From NCBI RefSeq assembly GCF_036370855.1, contig NC_088105.1, positions 13,273,619-13,337,618 on the forward strand: a DNA stretch of 64,000 bases. Reading direction: 5' to 3'. Position 1 is the first letter of the stretch. Each line of letters starts with the position of its first letter. A model generated the notes under the pieces. The model did not search any database. It saw only the letters and a list, made by a program, of their open reading frames with translations, and was not told the origin of the DNA. Origin of the DNA: Dromaius novaehollandiae. Lineage: Eukaryota > Chordata > Aves > Casuariiformes > Dromaiidae. Both the position numbers and the translations under genes were made by a program. This document shows, one piece after another, positions 58,101-64,000 of the stretch.

Positions 58101-61100
58101 CCGGCAGCAGCCGCTCGGTGCCCGAGGCATAGCCGCTGGTGACGGAGATGGAGCGGGCCCGGCGCTGCAGGCTCTGGATCACCTTATTGGCATTGAGCAG
58201 CTGCACCTTGAGGTCCTGGATGTGCTGGTGCAGGGCCCCCACGTCCGGCGGGGGCACGGCCTTAAGGACAGCCTTGCCGACCCCCGGCCGGCGCAGGGAC
58301 CCCAGCTCCTCGCCCAGGCTGGGCTCACTGAACACATCCGGCTCCTCGCACTCTGCGGAGCAGACAGGGCACGGCATCACCTCTCTGCGCCAGGTGGCCA
58401 AGGCCTCTGGATGCCTGGAGCTCCCAGCCCCGCTTACCGGGGCTGGTGGTCTCATCCCGATCGGCCTCAGTCTCGCTTCGCCCACACGTCTCGTAGCCCA
58501 GGTCCTGGAAGTCCACTTGCACTTGCTTGCTGAGCTGCTGGGCATGGGGTTCACCTGCCAGGCAGCCCTGTCAGTGTGGGTCCCCCCTCCGGGCAGCGGC
58601 CGCTGCCTCCGCCCCACGTACAGTGCCTTGCACAGGGTGTCCCGGGCTTGGCTCGGGGAAGGTCCCACAGTCAGGCACGGACCCCCGTCCTGTCCCATCC
58701 CTCCTTGGCCGTTACTCACGGAGCAGGACGTGGTACTTCTCCAGCTGCTCCGCCTGTGCCCGCACTGTGGCCTCCGACGCGGCAAGCTTGTCCCGCAGCT
58801 CCTGGCACTGCCTCTGGCGCTGTGCCACCTGGGAGCGCAGCTCCGTGCCCAGCCCCGGCCAGCCCCCGCCGGGGGCCGTGCCCTCCTCCTGCCGGAGCAG
58901 AGACGGGCCTTGAGCAGCCGCCTGTGCTCCCATCTGCATCCCTGCCCCGGTCCCCATGGCACTTACGTGGCTCCCCTCCTCCTCTCCATCTGGGGTGCTG
59001 GGGCAAGGTCTCTTGGGCGCCTCGTCCCAGGACCGTGCCTCCAGCGCGGGGCGCTTGGCGGGCACCGCTTCCCTCTCTGCCGGCAGCCCCTGGCCGTCCC
59101 CAGTGCCGCTGGCTGGGGGGTCCCCCAGGGCGCCGCGACCCTTCCGCTGGAGCCGGCGGGGCTCGGGAGTTGGGGGGCCACCTGCCCCGGCCTCCTCCTG
59201 CTCCCCGCTCTCCAGCAGCGACGTGGCTTCGCCCATCCGCTCCTTCAGCTCCGCATTCTCCAGGCACAAGCTCAGCATCGCCTTCCTGGGGGCACGTGGC
59301 ACCATGAAGGGCAGGTGGTGGCTGGGACATGGGGCGTCCCCCACCCCAAGCTGCTGTCACTGCCAGGTCCCGAGTCCCGGGGATCTTGCCTGATGTGGGA
59401 GACGGAGGAGAAACCGGCTTCCTCCAGCTGGGCCTTCAGCTCCCGCAGCTCCTCTTCTGCCCGCGTCTCCTGATCCGGCAGGGTGGGTGCCACGCTCCCC
59501 GGTGGGAGACCCTCGGTGCCCCCGCTCTCCTTGGGGACTCGGGGGCCGTTCTAGAAGGACAGAGGCAGCGGGTGATGGGGACATCTCTGAAGGGGCCGGG
59601 GCATGGTGCCCAGCTCCGGGACCCCCGTTCCCGGTGCCGTGCTGCCTCAACTCACATGCTGGTTCACAGCGCCACGGGCTGCCTCCTCCTCAATGCTGTC
59701 GGTGAAGTCGGTGCTGGCGTCATCACCGTCCACCCCCACGGCCTGACCTAGGAGACAGCACAGCGAGGTGCTCAGACATGCTGCCTCTGTGCCCCGGCAG
59801 TGCCTGTGGCTGGGCTGAACCACGGAAGCCCACCACGGGCAGCCTAGGGAGCCCCACTGGCAGAGCTTGGTCTTGGACATGCCCAAATTGCAGCATTGGG
59901 CTCTCGCAGTGTGGCCAAGGTCTCCCTGTTGCCCCTGACCTGTCCCTGCATGGCAGGCCCTGTGCTGAGGGAGGGGACAGTCCCAGCTGCCCCTGGCAGC
60001 ACTGTGCCGGGGGAGACAGCCACCCCAGCAATGACACGTGCCACATTCACAACCCTACATTGATGCCACCTTGTACTAGACACTCCACTGCCCTGTGCTG
60101 AATGCGCATCTCACCTGTGCCATGGCATCGCGCGTCACAGCCACCAGCAACAGCAAAGGCTCGGGCACAAAGCCCCTGCCATGTGCTACCCCAGCAGTCC
60201 CGTGCTGGCCACTGCCTGTCTGGGCACAGAGGAGCACCTGGAGGGCACTGTCATGCACATGCCATCCCCATTGCGCTGTGCAAGCCTGTGCTGCCCTCAC
60301 TGCAGCAGGGCCGGAGGGGCTGCTGCACCCCGTGGCACAGGGTGCCCCAGAGGCAGCAAGCCGGGGCCGGCTTTCCTTGCACGCAGCTCTGCTCCCGGCC
60401 CCGCTCTGCAGGGCAGGGAGCGAGGGCCCATGTGCCTCAGCTGGCCAGCTCGGCCCTCACGCCCTTCTCCCGCACAGCTGCATGGCCCAGCCTGCTCGGC
60501 TCCGGCTACCTGGATTGGGACAGCTCAGGCCTGCAAGCAGCGCCTTGCCGCGCTCGCAGCTGCTCACAGCCTCCCTCGTCCCCAGGGGCCCGAGGCCGCC
60601 CCCCGGGGCTGTGCAGGGCCGGGTTTGGCAGCCCCCTGGATGCTTTGCCTGCAGCCAAACCCAGCGCCGCCGAGGCCAGAGGGGTGAGCCAGCACCCCAG
60701 CACAGCCTTGCTCCAAAGCTCCCGGGCAAGATTGAACACAGCACCGGGGAAGGCAGGGAGAGCCCAGCCGGAGGAGAGGCACAAACACTTCTGGGGAAGG
60801 CGAAAGCAGCAGGGAAGCGCTTGGCGGAGGAGTTGTGTTGCTCCCGGGACAGCAAGCAGAGGGCGGCCAGAGCACGTCTTGGGGTACTGCGCAGCCCAGC
60901 CCCAGTGCTCTAATGCAGGGGGTAAACACCCCTCCACCAGCCTCTAACTGCACCAGCCCCCTGCTCCCTGCCAGGGCCCACGGCCTCACGCAGCTCCCAG
61001 CACTCCAGGTCAAGACAGAAGGGAGCATGAGCCTGGAGAAAAAAAAAACAGGGGAGGAAGAGGAAGCTGGTACAGGGAGCAGCAGGGGAGCTCACGCATG

Positions 61101-63503
61101 GGCCAGACTGGCCCCAGGCTGGTGGTTGCTGAGCATTTGAACCCTTCACAGCAGCAGGAGCACCCCAGGGCGCGAAGCACAGGGGACAGGGGCTACCAGG
61201 CAGCCTTGCTTGGCTCCGTGTACTACCAGCAGAAAAGAGATGCAAACGTGAGCATTTGTTTGCCACAGACCACTGCTCCTCTCACACCAAGCTTGAAGGG
61301 GATTAATTGTATGGCTTGAAAACTGCACAGGAGCCTCAGGGCTGGAAGGACTCCCAGGTGCGTTGGCTGCACTGGAAATCTTCACACCAAGAGGAGAAGG
61401 GAAACAAGGTCCTCAGGGAAATCAAGAGGAGGAGGAGAGAGCTCCACAAGGAGCTGCGAGACAGCACAGAGCACAGCACAGTTCAACAGAGGGTGCTCTT
61501 GGCACAGGATGCTCAGCCTAGCCCTTTTGCAAGACCAAGGAGCATACAGCAAGGGACAACAGGGATGAAATAGGGCCCTGAAGAACAGGGCAGAGAAGGT
61601 CGGACACCTCAGTCTAGGTCAACACTCACCCCAGAGGGTGTCTAACACTGGTGATACCAGGGGAAAGAGAGAGATCAGAGACAGACCTGCAGCAGAACAC
61701 AAGCACAAGTGATGGGAGCTGCCTGAGCACCAGCCAAGGCAGCCCTTGTGCTATGCCAAGGAGCCTGCTCTCTGTCCTGGGCTCCACCCTTCCTGAGGGA
61801 CTGGGGAACAAGCCGGACATTGAAGGATGGAGTGGAAAGGTTGAAGACAAGGATAGGGACACAAAGGTTCCTACAAAGTGAGATGCAGGAGAGAGAGAAG
61901 ATGGCGCTACACAGAGAAGTGGGAGGAAGCATATGAGGTGAAACACAACAAAAAAAACCAGCCACAGAGCAGAGCTGCCCAGCAGCCACATCCCTTCAGG
62001 CCATGTGGCCTTCAGATCACTGCTGAACTCCGCACACAGCTAGGTACAGACCCAGAGGTGCAACACTGACCTGCTGCGTGAAGGCAAGTCTGTGCTGACT
62101 CCTATCCCTGTCTCTGAGGCAGGGAAGGGAGGATTTGAACATGGGTGCAAGGCATGGGATACAGGCCAACACACGAAGCTGTCACAAGGAGGCACGTAGC
62201 AGAGCAGTCGCAGGTCCAGACGGCACAGCCCAGCAAGATGGAGTTCTTCTGCTCCACCCTCTAGGTTTGACTTCCTCTGGCCAGCACAAATGGAGGTGAC
62301 CAAAGGTACAAAATCTAGTTCCACCACCTTGGGAAGTGATCGAGTATGACATGGCTGATCCAAACCCCTCTGCCCACAGGAAGCACAGGCCATCGGAAAG
62401 CTGCTGCCATCACTTTCCAGTTCTTACACTAATTCCAATGCTCCCAGAGGAGAAAGATGCCCTGGAGAAGGTAAGCAGTAGTGCCAAGGGGGGCTGTCGC
62501 TGGCAAAGGGGAACAGGGCCCGCCCCTTGCCCAAGGGGGTTGTAGAGCCTGTGACTGAGATGCACACATACTAAGGCAGCAGAGCCAGCACTTCCCAGCT
62601 CAGACCCTTGGAGCAGGGACAGGTCTCATTCACCCCAAACCATCTGTGCTCTCTCTCAAGGCACAAAAGTCAGGCTGAGGCACAACTTACAACCAAAAAA
62701 ATAAAATAAAAATAAGCAAAAAAACCCAAGAGAGTTCAGGAAAGTCTTCACTACAGACATAGCATTTGGTCTGAGCATAAAATGGATCATGGACTCTATG
62801 CTCAAAACACAAGCAGCACCCAGACGCTGCTCTATGGGTCTTGGGGCTTTTCCCAGCTTCCCTAGCTCTGGACCCCACTTGTCCACATACACCTTTTCCT
62901 TCTGCACCAGCAGCCATCAACCCAAGAGGGGGATGTTACTGGGGAGAAAAGGGGGAGGGAATATAAAAATTCACACTCATGCACTTGGGAGATGACAGAG
63001 CACATTTGGCGTTTCCTTCAGTGAAAGGGAATCTTTATTTGGCCCATGGGGGAAGGGAGAAGGGAGATGAAGGGAAATCAACTAAAATGGAATGATTTGA
63101 GTGTGCAAATACATCAGTGACCACGGGGTGGGTCAGACAGGAACGTACATGAGACACAGGTGGATTGCACTGATTGCAGTTTCCAAGCAGCTCTAAGAAT
63201 ATAACAAGAAACCCCGCACCAGCTCTATCGTACCATTACTAAGTACCAAAGCAACCCTCCCAGAGTCAGTGAGGCAGGCTCGCTCAGTTAGTGAACCGTT
63301 TCCATGGCAGGCGGGTGAGCGCCAGGGCTCAGAAGGCATGCTGGGGTAGGACTCTCACACGCTCCTGTTCCCCACCTCCTAAGGTGCCCTGTGTCTCCAG
63401 CCTGCTCAAACGCTCCAAGCTTCTTCCAAGAGCTTCTTCCAGCTGTCCCCGGAGCTCCTGGACCCCCTCCAGCTCCACCTGCAGAGTGTGGTCTCTCGCA
63501 GCG
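52157..63503 (-). CDS. PDE4DIP: Myomegalin, C-terminal half (5' part off window)
   Basis: Coiled-coil scaffold of centrosome and Golgi that anchors PDE4D, AKAP9 and gamma-tubulin complexes; paralogue of CDK5RAP2. Exons in transcript order: probable 63503-63376, then 59747-59656, 59550-59390, 59285-58967, 58888-58720, 58554-58438, 58352-57887, 57728-57493, 57272-57221, 56900-56683, 56216-56022, 55486-55262, 55085-54954, 54803-54684, 54593-54416, 54314-54190, 53925-53824, 53648-53461, 52860-52723, 52611-52473, 52322-52276, 52189-52157. All phases agree, giving about 1,150 residues from 59747 on. Hallmarks in order: DDASTDFTDSIEEEA, AEEELRELKAQLEEAGFSS, MLSLCLENAELKERMGEA, DLGYETCGRSETEAD, DEDEGWQSDG, KYDSLIQAQARELSHLR, SFEELLRGTDIDYYLGQGF, LSRELQEKEKVIE, SLAEAQQELQ, DLLEEHLLEIRSLRQRLEES, SPPVRDVGMSS, MEQFIVSQLTRTHNVLRKAR. 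The 59389-59286 intron uses a GC donor. The N-terminal CM1 part is off the right edge. Confidence 0.96.
59748..63375 (-). other. PDE4DIP intron, inferred
   Basis: 3.6 kb, the largest gap in this gene here; most other introns are 70-350 bases. Open frames at 60095-60947 on + are GC-driven and unmatched. It contains the minus-strand AATAAA at 63034-63039 discussed under the alternative 3' end. Confidence 0.6.
63034..63039 (-). terminator. Candidate alternative polyadenylation signal (AATAAA on the - strand)
   Basis: TTTATT on the + strand, 290 bases beyond the read-through stop at 63329. It would close a transcript ending early within PDE4DIP. Confidence 0.45.
63329..63503 (-). CDS. PDE4DIP: PDE4DIP exon at 63.4 kb with possible alternative stop
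   Basis: After the acceptor TGCTTAG the frame reads ARDHTLQVELEGVQELRGQL then EEALGRSLERLSRLETQGT, an amphipathic coiled coil. If spliced at 63375 (GGAG|GTGGGG) it ends in phase 1, exactly what the exon at 59747 needs (G plus GT). If unspliced, it continues to a stop at 63329-63331, followed by AATAAA on the - strand at 63034-63039, which would make a short transcript end. Assignment to PDE4DIP rests on strand, phase and coiled-coil character, not on a recalled matching segment. Confidence 0.55.
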
Positions 63504-64000
63504 CTAAGCAGACACGCCGCACAAAAGGGAAGAGGGTTAGACAGGCTGCAGCAACCCTTAGAGCAGCAAGCGCACATCAGATTGGGTCCCTCCATCCAGG
63601 AGTGCCACTTACTCCAAGCACAGGCCTTCCATACTTCATAAGCAACTTGGACACCTCCTGCCTCACCCCTAAACCTCCCCAGAGCACACCCATCCCAAAA
63701 AAGGCTTCAGCCCAGAGCATATGGCTGTTAGTCACAGCTGTTCTCCAATACTTACCAAGCACTCCACATATGTGCTCTCTTGGTGGCAGGTAGCTCAAAT
63801 ATCCCAGAGACTGCAGCCCCATGAAGGGCAGGAGATTAGTGTGGAGGACAGAGAATGCAGGCCATGCTCTGCTGCAGGACAACAGCCTGGACAAGCACCT
63901 AGGCAGACCCTTCTCATCCCAGTAGTTGTAGGGTTGGGAATTTGACATGGGGAAGAGCAGCCTCCAAGAAGTGGCTGAGTGTGGGTGGGAAGCCCAACAG
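63504..64000 (-). other. Upstream intron of PDE4DIP, right edge
   Basis: No further exon is recognised. A 123-codon minus-strand open frame at 63577-63948 has no coiled-coil character or family signature. Confidence 0.5.

Noticed and set aside
60095-60947. Two overlapping 270-280 codon + strand frames inside the PDE4DIP intron
   Set aside because: GC-rich, Pro/Ala/Ser-rich, no domain, opposite strand to the host gene, no splice support.

Overview
This is nuclear DNA from a vertebrate, most likely a sauropsid and probably a bird. The evidence is short introns, high gene density, strong CpG islands, a CR1 LINE 3' remnant, and spliced genes whose proteins are close to human counterparts. All gene models below were read by hand from splice sites and reading phase. 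No database or alignment program was used, and comparisons with human proteins come from memory of those families.

Layout, left to right. (1) 1-6.5 kb: the last three coding exons of PRDX6 on the + strand; its first two exons lie off the left edge. (2) 6.5-15.7 kb: a long stretch with no recognisable protein gene, perhaps partly the 3' UTR of the next gene. (3) 15.7-23.8 kb: FAM78B on the - strand, two coding exons around a 7.3 kb intron. (4) 23.4-24.9 kb: a CpG island shared head to head by FAM78B and (5) a two-exon PLPP6-like lipid phosphatase on the + strand (24.4-28.2 kb). (6) 31.0-42.0 kb: two tandem flavin monooxygenase genes of FMO5 type on the + strand, each with eight coding exons of matching size. 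(7) 42.1-51.6 kb: PRKAB2 (AMPK beta-2) on the + strand, with a CpG-island promoter rich in YY1-type motifs and a short FMO-to-PRKAB2 spacer. (8) 51.65 kb to the right edge: the C-terminal half of PDE4DIP (myomegalin) on the - strand, at least 21 coding exons plus a probable further exon at 63.4 kb; its 5' part continues off the right edge.

The genes are unrelated in function (antioxidant enzyme, predicted acylated protein, isoprenoid/lipid phosphatase, drug/ketone monooxygenases, energy sensor subunit, centrosome/Golgi scaffold). The order matters historically: it joins genes that in human sit at 1q24-25 (PRDX6, FAM78B) with genes at 1q21 (FMO5, PRKAB2, PDE4DIP).

The most notable observations are: (a) the two FMO genes are a patchwork, nearly identical in two blocks that include introns but strongly diverged in exons 1, 4, 5 and the C-terminal tail, which is the signature of gene conversion; (b) a catalytically intact, intron-bearing PLPP6-like gene paired head to head with FAM78B, mirroring the human FAM78A-PLPP7 neighbourhood at 9q34; (c) weak splice donors in the unconverted middle of both FMO copies, one with an in-frame alternative; (d) a YY1 motif cluster at the PRKAB2 promoter; (e) a GC-AG intron and a possible early 3' end in PDE4DIP.
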